Assembly (NCBI RefSeq): GCF_035582795.1
Contig: NC_134390.1
Location: forward strand, 1,689,560-1,753,559
Length of the DNA stretch: 64,000 bases
Direction: 5' to 3'
Source of the DNA: Mycteria americana
Lineage: Eukaryota; Chordata; Aves; Ciconiiformes; Ciconiidae
The notes below the pieces were generated by a model. It did not search any database, was not told the origin of the DNA, and saw nothing but the letters and a program-made list of their open reading frames with translations. Each line of letters begins with the position of its first letter. Position 1 is the first letter of the stretch. Shown here one piece after another: positions 48,201-60,500 of this stretch. Position numbers and translations under genes: made by a program.

Positions 48201-51200
48201 CCTTTACTCGTTGCGCCCATAGCAGCGGCGTCTACAAGGAGACTGGTGTAAATGCCTATGATTTCTAAAAGCAGTTTACATGTATCATTTTACCACAAGT
48301 TAAAGTGCTAATTCTCTTCCATTGTAATGCAATAATGAGAGTATGGTGCAGTCCTGTTCCCACTGGAAACATGGCAAAATAAGGAGCAAACCATACAGAT
48401 ACTAAATCACAAAACAGTGAAGTTCATTGCAGATGGCCCTATTAAGTGTGTGGAAGTGTAGGACATAGCTGCCTTATCTACTATTTAATTTATCAAGATT
48501 TATCTGAATCTTATCACTTTCGCTTTTGTATTTTGTAATGAATTGTTTCAAGGTGACTTCGTCTCCCTTTATCACTGATAGGTTCCTTAAATTATGTGAA
48601 ATTGTGTTTTATGTCACCTGCTTCAGATCTGCTGTAAATTGTCTCTTACTTCAAGTGCCTAACAACCCCTTAAAAAGAAAAAAGGTGGGAAAAACTCTTA
48701 AGAGTCAAGTCAAAGAAGGGGCAGGTATATCTTAACTGATTAGGGTATAATTGGACAGATGTATTAATATACTAATTAGATCTACTTCACTACAAAAAAA
48801 AAAAGGGGGGGGGGGGGAAATCCTGTAATTATCTGGTAAAAGAGAAAAGTAGGGTCACAAAAGGCTACTTTTATTTCCTGCTCTCAGAGAATTGTGGACT
48901 GTTTTCCAGGCGTTGATCCAGCATTACAGAAGGAATCCAGAACTCAGATGCCTGTTCCATCTGCAACTCCAGCCTCAGCATCATCATCCTCATCCTCATC
49001 CAAATTTCACCGAGGTCGCTCAGGGGGAGCCAGGGATGAACGCTATCGATCCGGTAAGGGCAGGAGCAGGGCAGGGCAGTTCACCTGGGATTCCGGTTAG
49101 TGAGGAATAATGTACTGTATCCTCTCAAGGAGTCAAGCTTATTATTCGTCCACTGATGGAAAGTCTTACCTTGGTGGTTCTGTATAAAGAAACATCAGAC
49201 TTGTAGGACTGCAGCTGCTGAATCAAAAGGAACGCTAAGTAGAAAAAGCAAATAACTTTTTGCCACCTTGATTTTCTGGTGGAATTTGAATGCAGTTATT
49301 CAATGCAAGACATTCACAGAATGGAAAGCCTATTTTAACCATGTCTGTAGGTAACCAGATTCAGTGTAGTGACAGGTAATAATTTGTTCCTGGAATTGGT
49401 GATTGCTGTGCATATCTGCTCTACGAGCTTGGAGAATGAGAGCTGGCTTAAAGTACTGCCAAAGAGCAGCAGAAATGGCTGACTAGCACCCTGCTGACTT
49501 CCTTCTCCACTTAAGGAAAGGAGAAGGTGGCAGCACCTATTTTTTATTTCTACCTGCTTTTGTTTTTCACTTTGTATTAGCAAGATTTAAGTTTTCTTCT
49601 CAACAGGGGTAAATAAAGTATATCAAATACACCTTCTCCAGTAACACTGCTGTCATATGCCACCATTTCATAAAGCATTAGAAAACCCTGTTTTTCTGGG
49701 TTTTGGAAAAGCATAATGAAAATACATTAATCTGAGAAATTCATGCAGAGGAGCTCTCCCTTGTCGTAGTAGTTTTTTAATAAGTTGTCTTCTCATCACC
49801 GGTGATGTGTCTGTCTTTAAAGAGTTCTGCACGTTTGCAGAGGGATGGGAAGCTTCACGTCCTAGCCTGTTTCAGTTACTAATCAACGTGTATTTACAGC
49901 TGCAGTTAGTAACTGTCAAGATTTACATGAAATCTGCATCCCTTCAGGTTTTTGAACATAAGGTTTTTCCTAAATCAGACAACTGGCTCAGAATTTGTCA
50001 GTTTATAGACCAGAGTTGCACCTGGGGCTGTATACACTGTTAGCTTATGTGCATATTTTTAATTATGCACAAACATATTTTAGGATAATCTTTGGTTGAG
50101 GGGAACAATCTGGTGGGGTTGGGGTTTCTATAAAAGTTGCTGGAGACATAAGAATATAATGACTAATCCAGAAGATTCCAGACTAAAAAAGCTGGCCCTG
50201 CTATATAGCTTGCTAACTTTAGAAACCTTTAGTTTCCCTGTTTTTTTGTTTTGTTTGGGGGTGGTTTTTTTGGGTTTTTGGGGTTTTGTTTTTGTGTGGT
50301 TTTTTTTTTTTTTTTTAAAAAAAAAAAGGAAATGTTACTCATGAGGTGGCAAAATGTAGTTGTTTGGGAAGGTACTGTAAAATGGAGAGGTGCATAAATA
50401 CAGACAGCTAGCAGTAGTTGCACATGTGTAAGCCTTGTGTGTTTTCCTTCCTCCTCTACTGTTGCAAAACTGAGTATATGAACTTCCATCTTGCAGATAT
50501 CCACACAGAAGCAGTTCAAGCAGCACTGGCAAAACACAAAGAACAGAAGATGGCCCTGCCCATGCCAACGAAAAGACGGTCTACATTTGTTCAGTCTCCA
50601 GCTGATGCCTGCACTCCCCCAGGTTAGGTTCTTACAGTGTGCGTGTCTGTGTGGATGTTAAGGTACGCATTAGTAACAGTTTCCAAATCAAGAGGCTGCA
50701 ATTGTCAAAATATTCAAGCTCTTCAGCACATTTGTAGGTAGTCTGTTACTCCTGTAGCTTTCTTGCTAAATTTGAGCAGCTGCTTGTTTTCATGGAGCTG
50801 CTGTTAGGGCTGTGAAAATGACTTGTCTTCCAGGAGCTTTTAAAGAATCAATTGGCAAGAGCCGAGCAGGCTTTCTGGACTGAGGCTTCTTCTTTTGCTT
50901 CCCTCACACCTATTTCAGTTGCATAATTCATGTTTTGATTTTGGTAAGGTTTAATACTCAACATACAGGAAAAGGATGTGCAGCGATGTACATTTCTGGG
51001 CAAGGACCTTGGCAGGGGTCCTGTGGGATTCCATGACTTGCAGGACTTTTCCTTCCTAACCCCTCCCATGTAATGGCTGCAGCAAAATACCTCGGATAAC
51101 GTGGTGCCTGTTATGGTGCATGTGCATCAGATATTAATAAAGTGCTCTGTTTTCAAGCAGCTGTATGCACTGGCTTAAAGATGAATCTGTCTAATTTGCA

Positions 51201-54200
51201 GCAGTGACTTTTATGTTGTCTGTCATCGTGCAGAAGCATCACAGTCATTTGGATTGACGAATTCATCTGAATATTATGAATTCATATCTCATTGTGAATT
51301 CATATCTCTCGGAAACTGCTCTGCTAGGCCACTTCACTCATACGTATTCTTTTACCTCCTTTTTTCTTCATATTTCCTTTTTTTGTTTCCTTTCTACTGG
51401 GAGTTAATGCATGTTCCTGGTGTCTGCTTGCATCTCAGCTTTGTACTAAGTTGTCCAGGACTACAGCACATTGTGAGCTGTGGGTACTACACAAACAAAG
51501 GTTGGCGCTTACAGTGTGTCTGGAATCAGTCTTTTTCTTCAGCTTGTAACTGCATTCTACTTTGGCAAGTAGGTAGGACATGATTTAATAGTTTGAAATA
51601 CAACTAGAGTATAGGCAGGCAATCACTTTGAAGAGCATGTAAATTTTAGGCCAAAGCCTAACTGAATGTTTATATGTAGCACTGTACAACTTAAGATATC
51701 AAGTAATGAGTGCTTTCTTCATGATAAATAAATAATTAGTTCCCAGCTTTAGGATAGACAAGGTATCTGTTCTCTCAGAAATGCAGGATGCAGTTCCTTG
51801 TTGTAGTTTTCTCTTTTTTTGTTCTGTTTTGGGGTTAGGTTTTTTGTTTGTTTTCTGCAATTGAAAGGGACCCATTTAGAATAACAGACAAAAGCATTTT
51901 CTACGTGTGGCCTTGGCACATTTGTTTCCCAGTGCCTGCATTCTGCTTTGTTCCTGTGAATTTTCAGTTTTGACAATGATACTGACCCCTCACTTTCCAT
52001 TTCAGAATTACTGAAGTTAGGCAATACAGCATCTGATATTATAGAATATGAATGGAAAAGTAATGAGAGATAAGTTAATAAACGCGGAGAACCCAGGGGA
52101 AGGATACTTGTCTGAGGAGGTGAATGTTTTGTGTGCTTTAAACAGGGGCAAAACACCAGGGGTAAATGCGTTCGCATTGGAGATGTCTGCTGCTTTAACT
52201 TCTGTTTTGGCCAATGTAACCTTGTTTGATACAGCCTGTGAAAAAAAGATCTTCATATTACGAGCCTGTGCCATTGATATGTGAATTGGAAAGAGAGCAT
52301 GTTCAGTGCAATGTGCTTTTCCCTAAGGAGCTAGATTTTCTTTTCTGCTTCCACACAGACACGTCTTCCGCATCCGAGGATGAGGGGTCGCTAAGGCGCC
52401 AAGCTGCTCTTTCTGCTGCATTGCATCAGAGCTTACAGAATGCTGAGTCTTGGATCAACCGATCTATTCAGGGGTCATCCACATCTTCATCAGCATCTTC
52501 TACACTTTCCCATGGAGAAGGCAAAGGGACCAGTGGGTCACTAGCTGATGTATTTGCCAATACTCGAATAGGTAGGAGATGGGTATGAACAGAAAAATTG
52601 CTTCAAGTTCAGATTGTATTAATAAAGCTGGAGTTGTCCATTGCATAAGGGAAATTCGGATGAAGAGTTTAGTTAGTTTTGCTGGAACTTGCTAGGATTT
52701 GTTGGAGTTGCACCATCACGATGTTGTTTTCCTTAAGAATTTCAGAATATTGAGTTGGTTGAAAAAGGGGAAATGGGGAGCAGGAGCTTATTGAAGTAGA
52801 AGAGACTCCAGGGCTGATGACAGTATGGACAGGAGCAGTAGGCACAACTTTCTTTCTGTATACTGTGTTGCTTATGTCTACAGCTATTTGAAGCTACTGT
52901 GTGGTACAAAGCTACCATATCCAAGTAACATTTGGCATCTGTGTCCTGATGAAAACCACAGGGGTGTCTTTGCCTATTGAGTGGGGGAAATGCTGTGTTT
53001 TAACGTTCTCATCTTGCTATAAGCCCTAATGGTTTATTGTTTGCGTTAGATTAAAAAAAAAGAAAAAGAACCAAACCCAGCCATATATGTGAACAAATGA
53101 GCACGTCCTTAAAAAAATGGTTCTAGCAGAGTAAAGATTTAGCACAGATCTTTCATGACTAGTCTGAGAAATAATCAGAGCATCCAGGTATTGAGAAGCC
53201 GGAGCAAAATCTACAGATCTGGATACCCCAGGCTCAGTTTTTTGAGGCTCTGAGGTGCTCCTTGCTGCTGATGCTTCTGTATGAAATTGCAAAGTTTGTT
53301 TTTGCTCTGTGTATGTTTGTCTTTTTTATCTGCTGTTAAGGATATTACTGCATCTTAGGAGGTGTCTGTATTTTGTGTGCTCTCTGCTTTTGCTTAACTG
53401 GTTTGGGGCAAGCAGTGCATAGAAGTGCTGGTGTTTTTAACTGTTTCACTGATTTTTTTTTTTTAATTGCTGTTATTTTTGTTTGTTTATTTGCTGGGAT
53501 GCAAGTTGTTTTCTGAAATGGAAAACTGTGGAAATTGCCCATAAAATGTAGTCAATATAATTAATGTGTCTTTGAAGCAGAGAGGCTGTTTTTAATTGGA
53601 GCATACAGAAAGCCACGTTACCTTTTGTAATGAATTAAGGTAATATAGCTTTTTACCTACTATCCAATATAATTGTATTTTATGCAAAAGAGAAGTTTTA
53701 AATCTTTGTCAGAATTATATTTGCCATGTTGACACCTAATTTAAATGAATAGGAACTCTCACATGTGCAATTTTATACATCTCTTTGGAGAGAGCAATAA
53801 AAAGTCCCACAAATGTTTGAAGTCATACAAAATCTAGGTCCTTCCTAGTGACCTTAGAAGTTCAATACATGAGGAATATTCCTTGCCACGGTATCTCCAA
53901 AGGTATGCAGAAATAGATTTTTTTTTTTTTTTTTTTTTTTCTCCTTAGAAAGAGGGGCACAGAGAATCAACCACAAAAACCTTTCTGTGGGAATGATTCA
54001 GTATCTGACTTCCTTCAGACTCTTTTTGTGCAAGCCAACATAGTTTCAAAATTGTTGGGTTTTTTCCTTCGTAAGCAAGAGTCGCTGGCTCTACTAAGCT
54101 AGAATAGAATATTCTTGCCCTATCAGATGATTGAACCTACTGTGTTGTATAAAGAAATCCCATGTAAGCAAAAATCGCTTATTTAAGAGAAAGTTAATGA

Positions 54201-54565
54201 GAGAATTACTGAAGTATGCAGAGTTACTTGCGGTTTTGAAGCTTACAAACTCATCTGAAAAGCAGAACAGTGTCTTGCAACTTAAAGCAAAAGTAAGACC
54301 CAGCTCGCTCTGTTCATTAGATTTTAAGTTTATTATTTAACTGCTGGACAGGCTCATACTGTTTAGCCACCGAACTGGAAGATATTTAAACCAACATGAT
54401 TTTTTGCTGATCTGCTTTAGTCAATAGCCTACTGTGTGTTTTGTTTTAGAAAGCCCTTACTGACAAAAAAGTTAAATAGTATAATTCTAGTAAGAGAGAT
54501 TACTGCATAGGTGATGTAGGGTTTTGTTCTGGGGCTTTGAATATTTCAGAGCTCATGTGGATCTC

Positions 54566-54596
<31 letters not shown>

Positions 54597-57500
54597 ACAG
54601 TAGTGAATGTCAGGAGATTGAGCTTAATTTGAAGGTTAGAAGCCAAGAACAGGAATTCTGTTTTGCTGAACCACTTTCCTGACATGGACAAAGCCACTCA
54701 TTTTGTGCCTTTGTTTTCTGTTTTCCAGAACACATAATGTGCATCTCCTAGAGCTACTTAATATTTAGGAAGCGGTGTGTTTAGCATTAATAAGAGCTCC
54801 CATACATTCAACCCATTAAATTCTTAAGATTGTTGGTAACAGGTAACTAACACTTTGCTTGTTCCATCTGATAATAAAAGGTATGTGTTAACTGCCATCT
54901 CAATTTTCTGCCTTTTTTTAGAAAATTTCTCAGTTCCCCCAGATGTCACAGCAACTACCTCCTCTTCCTCAGCACGCCCAGCCGTGATTGACCTTCCTCC
55001 TTCAGGGATTGTGAAAGGCATGCACAAGGGATCTAATCGGTCTAGTCTCATGGATACTGCTGATGGTATGGAACCTTTCAGAGTACCCAGAACTTAGAAT
55101 GGTGTTAAGGAAGGACTTGAGTCACATGATTTATTCTCCCAACTCAAGTTTATCCCATTTAAGCACTTCACAAATTTGAAACCGTTATGGCGTTAGCATT
55201 AACACATTCCTGTGCCGCAGTTATGACATTGGCATTAACACATTCCCATGCTGCAGCAATTACATACTATGTACTGAACTGGAGAAAATCATGGCAGAGA
55301 TAATAGGCTTTTGTCTTCTCTACCACTTTTTAAGAAAAAAATTACAAATGCATAGGTAGGCTAATTGTTTTTAAAAGCTTTTGTCCTAGAATCCCCAAAA
55401 GGAAAGGTAAAATGAATGAAATAATGTAATCCTTAACTACAATTAAGCTCCCATGAAGCTGATAATAGTCACTCTAAGCTGGTTGGCATAAACCTTTGTG
55501 CAGAGGAGTAGCATGAATGCTTCTGGTCCTGGTGTGTCCTCCCTCTGCTGGCAGTCTTGCACTGCAGTCGATCCATACTGCAGGCAGGTGCAGATCTGTA
55601 GGCTGTGCTTTACAGCAAGTACGGTGTGTCAGAGACAGATGGAAATCAGCCTGTGGAAGGGAGTAAACGCTTTAAAAATGAATTTCTATTACTAGCATTT
55701 TCTGACCACTGAGTTAATACAGAGCTGATATAACACTTACTAATGTGATCCTGCACTGGCACAGCCTTTAATAATGGAAGCCAGTAGTTGAATGAGTGCA
55801 CGGACCAGAAGTATCCTCCGGTGGAAGGAGGTAAGATGTAAATGTTAATAAACATGATGAACGTTTTTATTAGACAAAATCTTTCCCTCCAGGTGTTCCT
55901 GTGAGTAGTAGAGTCTCCACGAAAATTCAGCAGTTGCTTAACACCTTGAAAAGACCTAAAAGACCACCCCTGAAAGAATTTTTTGTGGATGATTTTGAAG
56001 AAATTGTGGAAGGTAATAGCACCAAATAATGTTTTTTATTACTCATTTGTTATAAGTACACAGACATGCGCAGTGCTGAATTTAGTTATGCCATTGTTTT
56101 CGAAGTTGACTCCGAGTGATTCGCTATTTGCAGCTAGCAGTAGCCTTTGTCAATAGTCTGATACAAAACCACTGTTTGTGAAGTAATTTACTGTACTGCT
56201 GAGCTTTGGGTGGCCTCCTCAACATTAAACTACTTACAATAACTAAAATTTATTAACAGACATATTGAAATGGATTTTTAAAACCCCTTCATTTGCTTAG
56301 GCTACTTTAATTCATTTCTCAAAAGGGATTGTCTTTACTGGTAATTTCATTACAGCCTTATTTTGTGAGATTGTTTTTCTTTTCTCCAATTCTGTGTTAC
56401 TTTCCTCACTGTTGTATTGAATACCTTTTAATAGCACTTTAGGAGAAGACTATGTTCATGATGTTTTGTTTTGTGCAGGCCTTCCTAGGAAATGAAATGT
56501 GATAGGGGTTGTTAAAGCTAAACGCGATGAGGAAAAGCATTTGTTTTCAGTGCATCTTTCCAGCTTAACTGTCTGGTAACAACTGGGCAAAGGTGAACTG
56601 GAAACATTGTTGGATTTTCTTCAGTTCCACAGCCTGACCCAAATCAGCCCAAGCCAGAGGGACGCCAGATGACACCTGTGAAGGGAGAACCCCTGGGAGT
56701 TGTTTGTAACTGGCCTCCTGCCTTAGAAGCAGCACTGCAGCGCTGGGGAACCACACAAGCTAAATGTCCCTGTCTGACAGCACTGGATGTTACAGGAAAA
56801 CCAGTTTATACCCTCACGTATGGTGAGTTGAGCGCTGCTTCCATTGCTAAACTGCTCTGAAAGAGCAGTAGTGGATAGGACACAGCATTGTTGGTCTTAG
56901 TGTGGTTGCAAATACCTTCCTGGGTTTTGAGGGCTTTGTAGACAAAGCAGTGTAACTGAAACAGAGGACGTGACTGTAGACGGTAAAAACAGTCAAGAAT
57001 TGAAATGTATGCTGGGTTGATTTAGAGTTGTGCTAGTCTCTTTTCTTTGTGTTCTAGGCAAATTGTGGAGCAGAAGTCTCAAGCTGGCCTACACACTGCT
57101 TAATAAACTGGGGACCAAAAATGAACCCGTGTTAAAACCTGGAGATAGGGTAATGAGTTTGGGACTGTCTGGTTCTCCCTCTGAAATAAAGAGGGTTTTG
57201 GGGGGCTGTAACTTACCACAGACACTATAATCTTATTCTTTTAATAGCGAGACTCTTATCCCAGGGACAGGCTATTTGGGAAAGAAACTTTTGTGATTTT
57301 TTTCAGTCCTGCTGGCTGCTCTGTAAGCAACTTCTTGGCTCTGGACTTTGAAATACATCTAAGGAACAGCACTGCACCTCTGAGAGAAATACAGAGTTTT
57401 AGATCTCTGTGTTTTGGCTGTGTGTGCATCTTTGTGTGTATGGGCACACAGGGAATGCTGACATTACTGCGTGAGGAACTCGTGCGCATACCAGATATTC

Positions 57501-60500
57501 TGTGGAAGAAAGAGTGCTTAAAGATGCCCTGTGAAAAATGCTGTGGTAGAATGTGAAATAACACAAAGTTTTCTGACTTTTAGTCCCTATAGATCTGAAC
57601 TTTGCATTTTTTCCTTGTATTTCAACTAACAAAACTTTTTTGTGAATTGTAGGTAGCCCTTGTTTATCCCAACAATGACCCAGTCATGTTTATGGTGGCG
57701 TTTTACGGCTGTCTCCTAGCAGAAGTGATACCAGTGCCTATAGAGGTACCTCTTACCAGAAAGGTAACGTTGATGGAACTCAGAGGAGTGATAGGCTGAT
57801 GTGGGATGAAAACCAAGTCAGACCATCAACCTCTGAAAGTGTTTCACAGCATCCAGCTGCTGCCTTAGCAGCTCTGTATCAACGCGATGTGCAAGACCTT
57901 TGTGAACCTGGAATAGCTGTTTAAAAATGGAAAAACATATTGACCAGAGAGCTGTGCTGAGTAGCTGGAAATGGTCGATTCACCTAAATGCTGTAGGCTT
58001 CATTCTGTTATTGCAAATAATTTATATGGTACAGATAATATTGTGAATCTGCCCGATTGTGATCGATGTGAAGGGGATCTCATTTCCAGCCATGCTTAGC
58101 ATCTTGCCAGTCTTTTGACTTTGCTGGAGACTGAAGGTGCTAAGTATTTCTGAAGACTTCGAGGCACTTTTTGTAAATTGTTTGCTCAACGAAGTCTTTT
58201 CTTCACCCTTACCAGAATTTTTGCAATATTGCCATATTATTGCCATGTCAAGAACCATCTAAAACTATAGAATTTTATAAGAGGAAACAAAAGAAACAGG
58301 ATAATGGCAAACATATGGCAAGAGAGGTGGTAATGAAATGGTAAGCTAGTCTGGTAATACTATGGGAGTCACAGAGCTTTGCTTTCATTTGTCTGCAACG
58401 TGACAACTGCTATAGCAACCAAATACAAAATTAAAACTTCTCCCAGTGTTTGCCCAATCAGATTTCTTAGCGAGGTACCTCATGTCAGTGTCTTTATCAT
58501 TGTGCAATAGAAATTAGTTCCTGGGGAAAGAGAGGCCTTGTTATTTCAGTGTAATTATATGTTTTGCTTTTTTGCCTTATGATTCCTCTTTGAAGCATCT
58601 GGGCTTCCATTAATGAAAATAAATGGTGTATGCTCGATGCCTAGATGCTGGGCATGAGCACTTGTTTTCTGTAGATTTCACATCCAATGCATTTTAGTCT
58701 TGCCAATGTAATATTCGTTTTATGTATGAAGAGTTCCCTTTGAGAATCACCAAATTTCTCTGCAATCTGTCCCCAGTTACATAATCGTTTCATTTTTGAA
58801 CAAAATTAATTGAAAAGAGCAGACTTGGTATGCAGAAGATTAAGTAGCCCTTCTGCATTTTTGTGATGGCTTATCATTTTCCTATGGACTTTTATTGGCT
58901 TGTAGGTATGTCTCCATTTTCACCCAGCAGGCCTCTGTGCTGGATATATATCGTCTTCCAAAATGTGTTGTTATGTAAGCTTAGAAGCGGTTGTATTCAT
59001 CCCTGCCAGACAGTGGTTGTCATTTGAGTTTCAAACCATTGCCAGACATTGGATATAGGCGGAGAAGGACAAACCAAAGGAAAGAGCGTTTGTGGGCATA
59101 GGTTGTTTCTTCTTTTTCCTCCCCATGTGATCCATAATGTTACCATCCAGTTACCACAGCATTACCAAACCTTGGATTTTGGTAAGGGGAAGTTGACTAA
59201 TGTCATCTTTAAAGAGGAATTATTTTTTTCCCCCTTCTTCCCTCAGGATGCTGGTGGTCAGCAGATTGGTTTTCTGCTGGGAAGCTGTGGTATTGCTTTG
59301 GCCCTCACCACTGAAGTTTGTCTGAAAGGGCTTCCAAAAACCCAGAATGGAGAAATTGTGCAGTTTAAAGGTTAGATCAGTTATCTACTTGCTTTTGATG
59401 GTACTTTTGCTATAGCTGAACTGTCTGAAAGTGGTTGTCAGAAGTCTGAATGCATTGGGGGGGGCCAAGTGAGCAACTTTTCTGGTAGCGTCACTTAACT
59501 GTGGTAGGTTTTATGCATATGGCGTAGATTGATCCATCTGTCTGACAGAATTGCGTTATTGTTCTGGAAGTCACAATGAATCCACCTTACAAGCCAGGGT
59601 TGTCCTCAGATCCCTTCAGTGGCATTTGGCAGGTTCAAAAGCAGTTTTGTTAATGATACAACAAGCTATATTTAGAAATACTGCAGGGATCTTTCCTGAG
59701 TAGAGGAAGTGCCTTGTTGCCCACTGAACTCCCTGATGAGAAATAAGATGAACCTTCTGGCTAGTAGCTTGGCTTGGCTTGGTATTTTGCTTGTGTAACT
59801 GAACTTGGACAAGTGATGGGGGTTTAGTGTATTCTTGCAGAATATAAATCCCTCAATAAATAAACTGATATTAATATTCTACTTTAATTTTGGCTCTAGG
59901 TTGGCCCAGACTCAAATGGGTTGTGACAGATTCAAAATATCTCTCCAAATCTCCTAAGGACTGGCAGCCCAACATCTCAGCTGCAGGAACTGAGCCAGCA
60001 TATATTGAGGTAAGTAGTGAATGGGGAATAGAAAGTAGTTTCCGTGGGCTGAATTTAAAGTCTAATCACCAGAGAGAGAATACTTTCACCTCACTGCCTT
60101 AAACTTCCCAGTTTCTAGCCACTGAAACAAGTCTTTCACTGTGTACAACCTGCTGTGAAGCTTATTTTAGTTTTGAATATCTTTGTGGCCTTGAGCGCTG
60201 CTCAAAATGAATTGGAGAACACTGTTCTTGTTCCAGAAAGCTAGTAATTGAGGCAACTGAGCTCTCTGAGAGAGTGTACTTGATAACACAGATTTCTGAA
60301 ACTACTTAAGCCAACAACATTTTGAATTTTCTGTTCTTCCTAGCAGAGCTTATTTTCGTCTGTACCCCTCAGTAAGGCAACTTCTAGGAACTGCAGTGGT
60401 TTAAGTAGTAACAGTAATTTGGCTATTCTAAAATTACAAATTGGCTTTTCAGTTTACTTATGGGAGCAGGAAGAGATGCTGTGAGAAGTAGTAATAGTGA

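Larger units (their letters stand above)
41792..48909 (+). other. DIP2B: DIP2B intron 2 (7.1 kb)
   Basis: Bounded by gtaggt and gttttccag. It contains two probable MIR fossils, a T23 tract leading into a long pyrimidine run ending TTTCAG at 45385, an 11-bp direct duplication (46059-46080) and an A11G13 purine tract (48794-48817). No gene is recognised. Confidence 0.9.
52572..54921 (+). other. DIP2B: DIP2B intron 5
   Basis: A 2.35-kb intron from gtagga to ctgcctttttttag. Two long T runs, T23 at 53918-53940 followed by CTCCTTAG and T27 at 54570-54596 followed by ACAG, look like strong decoy acceptors. The genuine acceptor has a shorter tract. No other gene is recognised. Confidence 0.9.
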
